Source: JBOICV01 sp050740255 (lineage in GTDB: Bacteria; Pseudomonadota; Gammaproteobacteria; Nevskiales; JBOICV01). Taken from it: a stretch of 60,526 nt of DNA. Location: positions 1-60,526 of the forward strand of contig JBOICV010000117.1 in assembly GCA_050740255.1 (NCBI GenBank). Reading direction: 5' to 3'. This document shows positions 35,035-42,893 of the stretch, one piece after another. Under the pieces are notes generated by a model. The model searched no databases. It saw only the letters and a list, made by a program, of their open reading frames with translations, and had not been told where the DNA came from. The position numbers and the translations under genes were made by a program. How positions within the stretch are numbered: the stretch's first letter is position 1; each line of letters begins with the position of its first letter.

Positions 35035-36105
35035 ATGCACACCCGCAAAACGTATCGAATAGTGCCGCTGGTCCTTCTTCTGGCGGTGACCGCCTGCAAT
35101 GACAGCTCGCCTCAAGGCAAGCTCAACTCGTCCGAGAACGGCGGCGGCGGGCGAAACAGCGGCGTCTCGCCGTTTCAAAAACACCAACCCATTGTGATCG
35201 CAGACCAGGGCGACTGCCAGTTCGCGCCGGAGAACACGCTGGTGGCGATGCGCAACGGCCTGCGGCACGGCGTGGTCGTGCTGGAAGCGGACCTCAACAT
35301 CACGGCCGACAATGAACTGGTGCTGATTCACGACGGCACGCTCGATCGCACCACCAATTGCAGCGGCAATGTACATGACAAGACGCTGGCCGAGATTCGC
35401 GACTGCGATGCGGCCTACTGGTGGGTGCCGGGTGAGGTACCGGGCATCGTGCCGGTGCTTGGCGCCATTGCGGTGGGCGGTGAATTGATCGGCCCGCTGG
35501 TGCGCAACCCCAGCGACGGCCGCGACTACGCCATGCGCGGCGGGGGCGTGCAGGTTCCCACCCTGCGCGAGTTCTTCCAGTTCGCGCTAGACCGCGAGCT
35601 GCCGCTGATGGCGGTCGAAATCAAGAACATTCCCTACGACTCCAATTTCGACCTGCTTGGCCGGCGCATGGCGGACGTGCTGGTGCCGCTGATCGTGGAG
35701 TACGGCCTGACCCAGCGCGTGATCGTCGAGTCGTTCTGGCCAACTTCGCTGGAACGGGTGAAGGAACTCAATCCCGAGATCGTCACTTCCTTCCTGACCC
35801 TGGGCTCGGCCACGGAAAACTATGCCGTGGTGTCGCTGACCGCGAGCGAACATTCCTCGTCCGACCTCATCGCCCCGGACTTCAACCAGACCTACGTGGA
35901 CAATGTGCATGCGCTCGGCAAGCTGGTGCTGCCCTGGGCAGTGGACAGCGCGGCCGATGCGGAACTGGTCAAAAATCTCGGCGCGGATGGCCTCTACACC
36001 TGCCATAACGTCTGCATGCTGGAAGCTTTGGGCCGGCCGGCGCCGCGACCCATCGTCACGCCCGAAGCGGGAGTCAACTACGATGTGCCGGCTTGCCCAG
36101 CCTAG
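35035..36105 (+). CDS. GDPD-like lipoprotein with altered active site
   Basis: A 356-residue lipoprotein (lipobox VTAC, Cys21; ATG 35035). It follows the GDPD pattern (FAPENTLVAMRNGLRHG, VVLEADLNITADNELVLIH, then DGTLDRTTNCSGNV) and late VESFWPTSLERVKELNP. The first catalytic pair, His-Arg in HRG of active GDPDs, is replaced by Asp57-Gln58 (IADQGDCQ). The Glu, Asp and second His are kept. So it has either lost phosphodiesterase activity or uses another substrate or chemistry. The active-looking paralogue is at 21758. The end overlaps the CalB-like gene by 23 bp. Confidence 0.85.
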   Translation: MHTRKTYRIVPLVLLLAVTACNDSSPQGKLNSSENGGGGRNSGVSPFQKHQPIVIADQGDCQFAPENTLVAMRNGLRHGVVVLEADLNITADNELVLIHDGTLDRTTNCSGNVHDKTLAEIRDCDAAYWWVPGEVPGIVPVLGAIAVGGELIGPLVRNPSDGRDYAMRGGGVQVPTLREFFQFALDRELPLMAVEIKNIPYDSNFDLLGRRMADVLVPLIVEYGLTQRVIVESFWPTSLERVKELNPEIVTSFLTLGSATENYAVVSLTASEHSSSDLIAPDFNQTYVDNVHALGKLVLPWAVDSAADAELVKNLGADGLYTCHNVCMLEALGRPAPRPIVTPEAGVNYDVPACPA

Positions 36106-37102
36106 GCAAGTCGTGCGTGCGGCCGTCCTGATTTTCGGCCTTGCCGGACTCGTCGGCTTGGCAGGCTGTGACGGTTCCTCTGCGCTGGAACGGCGCAGCT
36201 TGCCGAGCGGTGGCGGCAGCACGCGCGAGACCGGCCCCGAGCTGCGCGCGGATGAATCAGATATCGAAAGCGCCATCGGCCATCCAGTGCAGATGCGCAA
36301 TGGCGCGTGCGATCCGGTGCTGCTGATTCACGGCACCGGCTCCACCAGCTTCGAAAGCTGGGCCGGGACCTATATCCCCGCGCTGACGGCGGCGGGCTTC
36401 GAGGTGTTCACGCTGGACTTACCGGGCAAGGCCTATGGGGACATTCAGGCGTCCGCCGAATATCTGGTGCATGCGCTACGCGTCATTGCGCGCCTCTCCG
36501 GCCGTCCGGTGGATGTAATCACCCACAGCCAGGGCGGCTTGGTCGCCCGCTGGGGGCTCAAGTGGTGGCCCGATACCCACGCGCTGGTTGACGACCTCAT
36601 TATGCTCGGGGCTCCCCATCACGGCACGCTCATCGTCGAACTGTATTGCGTAGCGGCGTGCAAGCCAGCCCACTTCCAGATGCAGCCGCAGGCCGAGTTC
36701 ATCGAAGCCCTCAATGCCGGAGATGAGATGGGTCTGGCGGCCAGCACCACAAGCATTTACAGTATCACCGATGAACTCGTGCAGCCGCAGTGGCCGGACT
36801 CCACCTCGGCGCTGCCCGGCGCCGCCAATATCGCGATTCAGGACCTGTGTCCCGGCCGGCCGGTGGATCATGTGGGCCTGATGCGCGACGGCGCGGTCTA
36901 TGCGCTGGTGCTGAGCGCGCTGTTGAATGAGGGGCCGGCGGAGCACGGCCGCTTCAGCTTGCTGAGCTGCGCCGATCTGCTGATCCCCGGTATCGGCGCC
37001 GTGGCGAGCCTGCAAGCCAATTACTATTTCTTCGCCAGCGGCAATAGCGATGTCCCCGATGCAACGCAAGAGCCGGAGCTCGAGCCTTATGCACAGCAGT
37101 AA
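36083..37102 (+). CDS. CalB-like lipase, lipoprotein
   Basis: A 339-residue lipoprotein (lipobox LAGC, Cys29; ATG 36083). The mature part follows the Candida antarctica lipase B pattern closely: VLLIHGTGSTSFESW (oxyanion region), VITHSQGGLVARWGL (Ser149; CalB has TWSQGG), YSITDELVQPQ (Asp230; CalB has YSATDEIVQPQ) and PVDHVGLMRDG (His263). So the full triad is visible. It should hydrolyse long-chain esters or triacylglycerol at the cell surface. It is translationally coupled to the GDPD-like gene and overlaps the next hydrolase gene by 14 bp. Confidence 0.88.
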   Translation: MCRLAQPRQVVRAAVLIFGLAGLVGLAGCDGSSALERRSLPSGGGSTRETGPELRADESDIESAIGHPVQMRNGACDPVLLIHGTGSTSFESWAGTYIPALTAAGFEVFTLDLPGKAYGDIQASAEYLVHALRVIARLSGRPVDVITHSQGGLVARWGLKWWPDTHALVDDLIMLGAPHHGTLIVELYCVAACKPAHFQMQPQAEFIEALNAGDEMGLAASTTSIYSITDELVQPQWPDSTSALPGAANIAIQDLCPGRPVDHVGLMRDGAVYALVLSALLNEGPAEHGRFSLLSCADLLIPGIGAVASLQANYYFFASGNSDVPDATQEPELEPYAQQ

Positions 37103-38180
37103 AGCGTCGCGCAATCTCTTGATACTCCTGGCCACTGGCCTGCTGATTGGCTGCGGCGGCGGCTCTTCAGACTTCACCGCGCTCGATGGCGGCGGTGGTT
37201 CCAGCAGCGCCGAGATCAAGTGTTCGCGGCACAGCGATGTGCGGCTCCAGGATATCAGTGACGAGGGCATCCGCCTGACCAGCGCGCTCGGGCTGGCTGC
37301 CGGCCGCTATGCGCTGCCGGCGACCGAAGATCCCACACAATTGGTCGTCATGTTTCATGGCAATCACAACGATTCCTGTGCCTGGCGCAATCACCTGCGG
37401 CAGGCCGCGGCGCGCGGCGCGGTCGCCGTGGCCATGGACTACACCGGTCAGCGGCAGGAACCGGTCGAGAACTACGGCTGGTTCGTGAAGGAGGGAGCGG
37501 CGGATTCCATCGCCGCCGCCAAGTTGTTCATGGCGCGCTATCCCAGCATCCAGCAGGTGTTTGCCTTCGGCATCAGCATGGGCGGCAACGCTTCGGGAGT
37601 TGCCGTCGCTTCGCCCGACGCCGTGCGCAGCGACGGCTCGCGGCTATTCGACTGGTGGGTGGATGTCGAGGGCGTGAATAATCTGGTCGAGCAATATCTG
37701 GTCGCCCGCGCCATCGTCCCGGTCAATCCCAGCGCCGCCACCGCCGTGCAGGAGATTGAGGAGGAAAACGGCGGCACGTTCGAACAAGTGCCGGACGCTT
37801 ACGTCGAGATCACCAATGTGGCGCGGGTGCAGGACATGGCGGGTCTCAAGGGGGTCGTGCTGGTCAATGGTCTGGACGACGGTCTGGTGCCAACCATCCA
37901 AAGCCCCGAGATGACGCTGGCGCTGAACGCGGCGGGCATTCCCGCACACCAGTACACCGTGCTACTGCGCGGCGATGGCGAGTCCGGCAGCACCGCCACT
38001 GGACTTGTCGGCGATCTGCTGTTCGCGGCGTTGGGCTTGGAATATCCAGCTCCCTTGGCCGGCCACGGCTGGGAGGGCAGCGATACGCACCTGGTCATCA
38101 AGACCGGGTTTGAGCAACTCTATGTCCTCATGGAGGGCGCCAACGTGGCTCCCGGGCTGACCGTCATTCCCGGCTTCTGA
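37089..38180 (+). CDS. Alpha/beta hydrolase lipoprotein
   Basis: A 363-residue lipoprotein (lipobox LIGC, Cys22; ATG 37089). The hydrolase motifs are VVMFHGNHNDSCAW, GISMGG (Ser163), an acid candidate in NGLDDGLVP and a His candidate in GSDTHLV. The two Cys near the front may form a disulfide. It is the last gene of the run, overlapping the CalB-like gene by 14 bp, so the four genes from 33051 are one operon. Activity as esterase or lipase is likely; substrate unknown. Confidence 0.8.
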   Translation: MHSSKASRNLLILLATGLLIGCGGGSSDFTALDGGGGSSSAEIKCSRHSDVRLQDISDEGIRLTSALGLAAGRYALPATEDPTQLVVMFHGNHNDSCAWRNHLRQAAARGAVAVAMDYTGQRQEPVENYGWFVKEGAADSIAAAKLFMARYPSIQQVFAFGISMGGNASGVAVASPDAVRSDGSRLFDWWVDVEGVNNLVEQYLVARAIVPVNPSAATAVQEIEEENGGTFEQVPDAYVEITNVARVQDMAGLKGVVLVNGLDDGLVPTIQSPEMTLALNAAGIPAHQYTVLLRGDGESGSTATGLVGDLLFAALGLEYPAPLAGHGWEGSDTHLVIKTGFEQLYVLMEGANVAPGLTVIPGF

Positions 38181-38335
38181 GAATTCCTTATCGCGGCATG
38201 TCCGGCATTCAATAGGCTGGTGCCGGCTGCAACGTGGCACGCAACTTCGGACAACGCGGCGTGCGTGACGCGCAGAAGCGGCCGTACCTGAGTTTTCATC
38301 GTGTGGTGTCACCTTGGTCATTGCAGCTGCGTCCC

Positions 38336-38587
38336 TCATTCATCTCCGCCCCATCGCCAGCGTGGCGGCGCGCCTTTCCGCCAACATATCGCGAGAAGCA
38401 AGGCACTGATCACGCCAACGTACCCCAGAAACAAGCTGAACTGTTCTTCTGGCGAGAATAAGAGAAAGCCAAGGACGAGCAGAAGGACAAAAGTGCCCAG
38501 CACCACCCAACCTTGCCAAGCAGAGCGAATGCCCCATCCCCATCCGTAACGCTTGGCAGGGAACCAATATTTCTTGTCACCCTGCAT
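38336..38587 (-). CDS. Small membrane protein, unknown function
   Basis: An 83-residue protein starting at ATG 38587, with GGAGAG just upstream. An aromatic N-terminus (MQGDKKYWFPAKRYGWGWG) is followed by two hydrophobic helices (about 26-46 and 51-69) and a basic tail. I recognise the pattern as a recurring small hypothetical of proteobacteria, without a name. It lies alone, convergent with the hydrolase operon. Confidence 0.6.
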   Translation of the reverse strand: MQGDKKYWFPAKRYGWGWGIRSAWQGWVVLGTFVLLLVLGFLLFSPEEQFSLFLGYVGVISALLLAICWRKGAPPRWRWGGDE

Positions 38588-38768
38588 TGCACTCTCCAAG
38601 TGTCACACCCATCCCTCCTATTCGATCGTGTGGGTTTCCGGCGGGCCGCTCTCGCAGGCTTAGGCCAGTGATTGTGGCCCCACCCATCATCACCAATTCT
38701 TGCCGGCGCCGCCTAGCACCTTAGCGGGTACGAGAATTGCGGGTCATCACTCCAGGCAGAATCCGCCT

Positions 38769-38784
38769 GTCGTCAATTGACGAC
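38769..38784. repeat. Perfect 16-bp palindrome
   Basis: GTCGTCAATTGACGAC is its own reverse complement. It overlaps the -35 candidate TTGACG of the leader promoter, so it could be an operator. No regulator gene lies next to it. Confidence 0.5.
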
Positions 38785-38812
38785 ATTGAGTTTCCGCATA
38801 TCGAGGAAAGTT

Positions 38813-38965
38813 ATGGTGAAACCAGTCCTTCTGGAGAGCATAAACCCTGAGCGATACAGAAGAAGAAAGGTCCGCTGGGCCTTTTTTCTTGTCGCCGCTC
38901 TGCACGGTAGAATCAGCCCTTCGCGCCGCGGGCGAGCTTTTCGGCCGATAGTGGAGCTGCAATGA
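38813..38965 (+). CDS. Possible 50-residue leader peptide
   Basis: The frame has GAGGAAAG 2 bp before its ATG at 38813, reads MVKPVLLESINPERYRRRKV at the start, continues through a basic stretch, and stops at 38963-38965 in an ATGA overlap with the next gene (ATG 38962). The strong terminator hairpin at 38866-38887 lies inside it. Translation through this frame could therefore affect termination and couple to the downstream gene. It may also be chance; no homologue is known to me. Confidence 0.35.
   Translation: MVKPVLLESINPERYRRRKVRWAFFLVAALHGRISPSRRGRAFRPIVELQ
38866..38887 (+). terminator. Rho-independent terminator
   Basis: Stem AAAGGTCC (38866-38873) / GGGCCTTT (38877-38884) with one G-T pair, loop GCT, T run 38882-38887. 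It lies before, not after, a normal-size gene. So it ends either a short RNA starting near 38811 or a leader transcript of the steroid-reductase-like gene. Confidence 0.7.
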
Positions 38966-39756
38966 CCTGGTATACGGGCGACCCGACATACGACACCGTG
39001 CTGGCTATCGGTTTTGCATTCGCGCTCTTCACCATCATCGCCGGCTTTTTTGTGCAAAGCCCCTACGGGCGTTTTGCCTCCAACAAAATGGGCGTCAATC
39101 TCCATCCCAAGCTGGGCTGGTGGTTGATGGAGCTGCCAGCCACCGTCGTGTTCGTCTGGTTTTTCGTACAAGGGCCGCGTGCGACCGAAGCCATGCCGCT
39201 GATGCTGGGCGTGATCTGGCTGATTCACTATGGCAATCGCGGCTGGTTTTTCCCGCTGTCCATGCGGGTGGCGAACCAGCGCCGCAGCAGCTTCAGCGTT
39301 ACCGTCATGGGGGCCGGGATTTTCGTCACCTCGATACACGCTTATCTGAATGCGACGCTCTTCACCGAGTACGGGCGACATCTCACCCATGACTGGTTCA
39401 CCGATCCCCGCTTTGTGCTCGGGCTGATCGTTTACTACAGTGGCTTCTTTCTGATCGTGCAGTCGGAAGCGATCGTGCGGCATCTACGTGATCCGGCAGA
39501 TATCAAGCCCGGCGAGCGCGATTACAAAATTCCCTACGGCGGCGCCTACCGCTGGGTGTCGAGTCCGCAATATCTCGGTGAACTGACCGCCTGGGCCGGG
39601 TTCGCGCTGATGACCTGGGGCCTGCCAGGCGTGATGATTTTTCTGATCTCGGCCGGCAATCTGGTGCCGCGCGCCTTCGCGACTCATAAGTGGTATCGCG
39701 CAAGCTTCGACAACTATCCGGCCGAGCGCAAAGCCCTGATTCCCTATGTCATCTGA
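38962..39756 (+). CDS. Steroid 5-alpha-reductase-like membrane protein (3-oxo-5-alpha-steroid 4-dehydrogenase family)
   Basis: A 264-residue protein with about six membrane helices. The C-terminal domain has the family signature IPYGGAYRWVSSPQYLGEL and ends LVPRAFATHKWYRASFDNYP, as in steroid 5-alpha-reductase and related double-bond reductases. An NADPH-dependent reduction of a steroid or isoprenoid enone is likely. GGAG lies just upstream of the start. The next gene overlaps by 11 bp, so they are in one operon with the methyltransferase. No other steroid pathway gene is evident nearby. Confidence 0.85.
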   Translation: MTWYTGDPTYDTVLAIGFAFALFTIIAGFFVQSPYGRFASNKMGVNLHPKLGWWLMELPATVVFVWFFVQGPRATEAMPLMLGVIWLIHYGNRGWFFPLSMRVANQRRSSFSVTVMGAGIFVTSIHAYLNATLFTEYGRHLTHDWFTDPRFVLGLIVYYSGFFLIVQSEAIVRHLRDPADIKPGERDYKIPYGGAYRWVSSPQYLGELTAWAGFALMTWGLPGVMIFLISAGNLVPRAFATHKWYRASFDNYPAERKALIPYVI

Positions 39757-40633
39757 AGCGGCGGCGGGCGACTTGCTGGCCGCCGTCCAGGCGTCGCCGG
39801 CGGCCGTGGCAGCGCACGACCGGGCGCGTTGGGTCGGCCTGTTTGCCAGCGATGGCCAGATCAATGATCCGGTGGGTTCCCAACCGCACAACGGGCACAG
39901 CGCCATCGAGCGTTTCTACGATACCTTCATCGCCCCCAACGGTATTCGCTTCCAGGTGGATCAGGACATCGTCTGTGGCTGGACGGTCATGCGCGATCTG
40001 ACGATTGAGACCACCATGTCTACCGGGGTGAAACTGCAAGTGCCGATGCATTTGCGCTATGACCTCGTCGAGCAGAACGGGGCGCTGAAGATCCGGCGCT
40101 TATACGCCCACTGGGAACTGCTACCGATGATTCTCCAACTGTTGGGCACCGGCCCCCGCGGCTGGTGGACCGCAGTAAAACTCGGCCCGCAGCTGATCGC
40201 CCATCAAGGACTTGGCGGGGTTCTTGGATTCATGCGGGGATTCGCTGGCGTCGGCGCCGCCGGCAAACGCGCGGCGGAGGCCTTTCTGGCCGCGCTCAGC
40301 CGTGGCGATGGGCAGGCGGCGAGCAAGGGACTGGCCGAGAACTGTTCATTCGAGTTGCCAGCGGGCGGCAATGTGTCTCTGGCTGAATTGGCGCCAAGCT
40401 TGCACCGCGTGCACTGGCGCAAACTTATAGCCGCCGGCCGCCATGTGACCGCGACTATCACGCTGGGAGCTGGCGCGAGCGGCGTGGTCTCATTCCAGTT
40501 CAATGACCACAGCCGAATAAATGCCGTGCGGATTTTCGTTGCAAACCCAGGCCAGCTTCCCGCTTGCGGGGAGAGAATTGAGGTGAGGACCGATTCCCAA
40601 TGGTGGCGGGAATCCAGTAGGCTGAAAACATGA
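39746..40633 (+). CDS. Protein with two NTF2-like (ketosteroid-isomerase-fold) domains
   Basis: A 295-residue protein with two NTF2-fold units: about 10-130 (ARWVGLFASDGQINDPVGSQ, then HNGHSAIERFYDTF) and about 165-275 (AAEAFLAALSRGDGQAASKG, then FNDHSRINAVRIFV). Single-domain members include ketosteroid isomerase; catalytic residues cannot be assigned. It overlaps the steroid-reductase-like gene by 11 bp and the methyltransferase by 4 bp. The pairing with a 5-alpha-reductase-like enzyme makes steroid isomerisation possible but unproven. Confidence 0.78.
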   Translation: MSSEAAAGDLLAAVQASPAAVAAHDRARWVGLFASDGQINDPVGSQPHNGHSAIERFYDTFIAPNGIRFQVDQDIVCGWTVMRDLTIETTMSTGVKLQVPMHLRYDLVEQNGALKIRRLYAHWELLPMILQLLGTGPRGWWTAVKLGPQLIAHQGLGGVLGFMRGFAGVGAAGKRAAEAFLAALSRGDGQAASKGLAENCSFELPAGGNVSLAELAPSLHRVHWRKLIAAGRHVTATITLGAGASGVVSFQFNDHSRINAVRIFVANPGQLPACGERIEVRTDSQWWRESSRLKT

Positions 40634-41256
40634 GCGAAAACTTCTACGACCGCCACATCCTGCCCTACGTGCTGGATCTCGCCTGTGGGATCAAGCCTGT
40701 TAGCAAGCAACGACAGAAAGTCGTACCGCTTGCGCACGGCCGCGTACTGGAGATCGGTATCGGCTCCGGTCTCAATATGGCGCACTACGACAAGTCGCGG
40801 GTGCGGAAAATTGTCGGCTTGGACCCGGCCTTGCAAATGCATCGGCTCGCCAGGAAGCGAATTATGCGTGCAGGTCTGGATGTTGAGCTAATCGGTCTCT
40901 CGGCGGAAACCATCCCACAGGACGACGCGAGCTTCGACACCGTTGTCTGCACCTACACCCTTTGCACGATTCCAGATCCCGGCGCGGCGCTAAAAGAAAT
41001 GCGCCGCGTGCTCAAACCGGGCGGAAAACTCCTGTTCTGCGAGCATGGCCGCGCGCCGGATGAAAACGTGCGCCGCTGGCAGGATCGACTGGACCGTGTT
41101 TGGGGCAAGATTTCGGGCGGTTGCCACCTTACGCGCGACGTGCCTGCACTACTGAGAGATGCACGCTTTGAATGCCACGATATGCAGACGATGTATCTTC
41201 CCGGCCCGCGGCCGCTGACGTTTAACTACTGGGGTATAGCAAGTTCGACGATGTAG
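40630..41256 (+). CDS. Class I SAM-dependent methyltransferase
   Basis: A 208-residue methyltransferase. Motif I is VLEIGIGSGLNMAHY, motif II region VVCTYTLCTIPDPGAALKEM, and RRVLKPGGKLLFCEHG is motif III. This is the common Methyltransf_11 layout; the acceptor is not predictable. Its ATG overlaps the previous stop (ATGA). With its two neighbours it forms a three-gene operon. It might methylate the product of the steroid-reductase-like enzyme, which is speculation. Confidence 0.85.
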   Translation: MSENFYDRHILPYVLDLACGIKPVSKQRQKVVPLAHGRVLEIGIGSGLNMAHYDKSRVRKIVGLDPALQMHRLARKRIMRAGLDVELIGLSAETIPQDDASFDTVVCTYTLCTIPDPGAALKEMRRVLKPGGKLLFCEHGRAPDENVRRWQDRLDRVWGKISGGCHLTRDVPALLRDARFECHDMQTMYLPGPRPLTFNYWGIASSTM

Positions 41257-41273
41257 ATTAGGGCTAACCGCAA

Positions 41274-41507
41274 ATGACCGTCATCATCACGCTCCTGGCC
41301 GCGGCAGCCATTGGTTGGCTGGTTTTTTCCGCTGCGGGCAATCGTTCAAAATCAACTACCGGCGACAGCGAGCTGTTACGGCTCTGCCATGGCGATAAGG
41401 CATTGATGGAGCGGCTCGTCTCTTTGGAAATCAAGCGTGCGCCAGAGGTATCGCGGAGCGAAGCCGTATCACGCGCATTCAGTGCGTTGAAAAGAGATCA
41501 CCGCTAG
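41274..41507 (+). CDS. Small protein with one membrane helix, unknown
   Basis: A 77-residue protein. Residues 2-20 are a hydrophobic helix (TVIITLLAAAAIGWLVFSA); the rest is soluble and helical (LLRLCHGDKALMERLVSLEI, then SRSEAVSRAFSALKRDH). The helical half resembles small domains of many proteobacterial hypotheticals. It lies 17 bp after the methyltransferase gene and could belong to its operon. Confidence 0.6.
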   Translation: MTVIITLLAAAAIGWLVFSAAGNRSKSTTGDSELLRLCHGDKALMERLVSLEIKRAPEVSRSEAVSRAFSALKRDHR

Positions 41508-41517
41508 CATGTGTAGA

Positions 41518-41603
41518 GCGGGTTAGGCGTGACACGCCGTAACCCGCCATTCGGTTATTGCGTGATCAAAGGCGGGTTACGCTGTTGTCGCAGCCAACCC
41601 GCC
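41518..41603. repeat. Pair of REP-like palindromes
   Basis: Two inverted repeats: GCGGGTTA (41518-41525) / TAACCCGC (41540-41547), and GGCGGGTT (41571-41578) / AACCCGCC (41596-41603). Their GGCGGGTTACGC-type core is a common REP class in proteobacteria, of the kind maintained by RAYT transposases. They lie between convergent genes and may also work as transcription barriers. Confidence 0.65.
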
Positions 41604-41618
41604 TTGCATTCCGCGAGG

Positions 41619-41996
41619 TTAGCCTTCTCGCCACCAGGCTGCGGTGGCTAAAGCGCAGATCACTGCTTCCGAGGCGATTAGCTTGAGAGTCAACAGTTGC
41701 GGGCCGCCATCGAGCAGCAATCCGAGCCCGCGGCCCAGCGCCAAAGCTCCTGCCGAGATCGCTAGCAAAGCCAGAGCCGGTACCCGCCAGGCTGGCAGAA
41801 TGGCGCCAAGCACCAGAAACACCGCAAACGCGATTTCGAACGCGCCGTAGTAGGCACGCAATTCGGTCAATGCGGTGGCCGTGGTCGGATTCAAACCCGT
41901 GACCGCAATGCGCTCGGCGGGTTGAATCAGAAAGGCGACGCCAAAACCTGCAAAGAGTAGGGCGGCGACAAGCAACACGATTTGCCCGAAACTCAT
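41619..41996 (-). CDS. DUF4345-like membrane protein
   Basis: A 125-residue protein with four predicted membrane helices (about 5-24, 48-66, 70-90, 100-122), in the DUF4345 style (LNPTTATALTELRAYYGAFE, then FLVLGAILPAWR). The start at 41996 overlaps the stop of the DUF423 gene by 4 bp, so the two are coupled. Function unknown. Confidence 0.75.
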   Translation of the reverse strand: MSFGQIVLLVAALLFAGFGVAFLIQPAERIAVTGLNPTTATALTELRAYYGAFEIAFAVFLVLGAILPAWRVPALALLAISAGALALGRGLGLLLDGGPQLLTLKLIASEAVICALATAAWWREG

Positions 41997-42385
41997 GCGG
42001 CGCTCCCGGGCCAGCGAATAATCGCGGCCAGTAATAGTACCCATCCAACGACAAAACTGACGCCACCCAGTGGTGTGATTGCACCCAGTCCCCGCACCCC
42101 TGTAAGCGCCAGCGCGTACAGGCTGCCACTGAACAGCACAATTCCGAGCGTGAATGCGCCACCAGCCCAGATCAATAGGCGCTGTTCTGCGTTCAGCAGC
42201 AATATTCCCACTGCCAACAGGGCCAACGCGTGATAGAACTGATACTCGACGCCCGTTTGAAAGGCCGCGAACAAGTTTGCTTCCAGCTTGTCCCGAAGCC
42301 CATGCGCGGCGAAAGCGCCCAAAATGACGGCTATGCCGCCGGCGCCAGCGCCGAATAGAAGACAAAAGCGGGCGAGGTTGCTCAT
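41993..42385 (-). CDS. DUF423 family membrane protein
   Basis: A 130-residue four-helix membrane protein. The pattern ILGAFAAHGLRDKLEANLFA then FQTGVEYQFYHALALLAVG and RGLGAITPLGGVSFVVGW is the DUF423 signature. The family is conserved in bacteria without a fixed function. The ATG at 42385 is preferred over longer frames, which lie opposite the next gene. Coupled to the DUF4345-like gene. Confidence 0.88.
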   Translation of the reverse strand: MSNLARFCLLFGAGAGGIAVILGAFAAHGLRDKLEANLFAAFQTGVEYQFYHALALLAVGILLLNAEQRLLIWAGGAFTLGIVLFSGSLYALALTGVRGLGAITPLGGVSFVVGWVLLLAAIIRWPGSAA

Positions 42386-42449
42386 ATGACTGGTGCGAAA
42401 GCGAGACAGCCCGTATCGTAGCGACAAATCCGCTTTAAGGGAGGGGGAA

Positions 42450-42893
42450 ATGATGCAGCCACGATGGATCGGTCCGATGTTGTTTCTGGGCGGCCTGATT
42501 AACCTTATTGGAATCATGCTCGCTACGCGCGGCCTGACTGATCCACTGTTGGGCGAGGTGTACCCACAGGTGCTGAGCCGCACCGGCCAGATCAGCATTC
42601 TGCTCTGGGGTCTTGCCTACATAGCGGTGGCTCGCCACGTGGTCTACGTCCCCTGGCTGCTGGCGGTATTTGCGCTCGAAAAGCTGTTCTATGTGGGTAC
42701 CTGGGCCGCGTGGGTAATGTTCGCGGAAACGGAGTTGATCACGCTGTTTCGGGATGACGCGCTGGTCGGCCTGTTCATGGCGAGTTACGGCGCGAACGAT
42801 TTGTTCTTCGCCGTTGTATTCGGACTGGCTTTCATGGTTTGCCGCGGCTATGCCGTGGAAGCGGCCGAGGCGGCGGCCAACCGGATTCCATGA
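42450..42893 (+). CDS. Integral membrane protein, unknown
   Basis: A 147-residue protein with about four membrane helices. The ATG at 42450 has GGGAGGGGGAA upstream. Aromatic-rich segments (VVYVPWLLAVFALEKLFYVG, then TWAAWVMFAETELI) suggest a small-molecule or lipid-facing membrane domain, but no family is recognised. It overlaps the aldehyde dehydrogenase gene by 4 bp (ATGA), so both are translated together. Confidence 0.65.
   Translation: MMQPRWIGPMLFLGGLINLIGIMLATRGLTDPLLGEVYPQVLSRTGQISILLWGLAYIAVARHVVYVPWLLAVFALEKLFYVGTWAAWVMFAETELITLFRDDALVGLFMASYGANDLFFAVVFGLAFMVCRGYAVEAAEAAANRIP

Larger units (their letters stand above)
38600..38961. other. Leader region before the steroid-reductase-like gene
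   Basis: About 360 bp without a normal-size gene. It holds a 16-bp palindrome (38769-38784), a weak promoter candidate (TTGACG at 38777 with TATCGA at 38799), a short reading frame with its own ribosome site (38813-38965) and a strong terminator hairpin (38866-38887). Together they look like a regulated leader or a small RNA locus. Confidence 0.5.
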
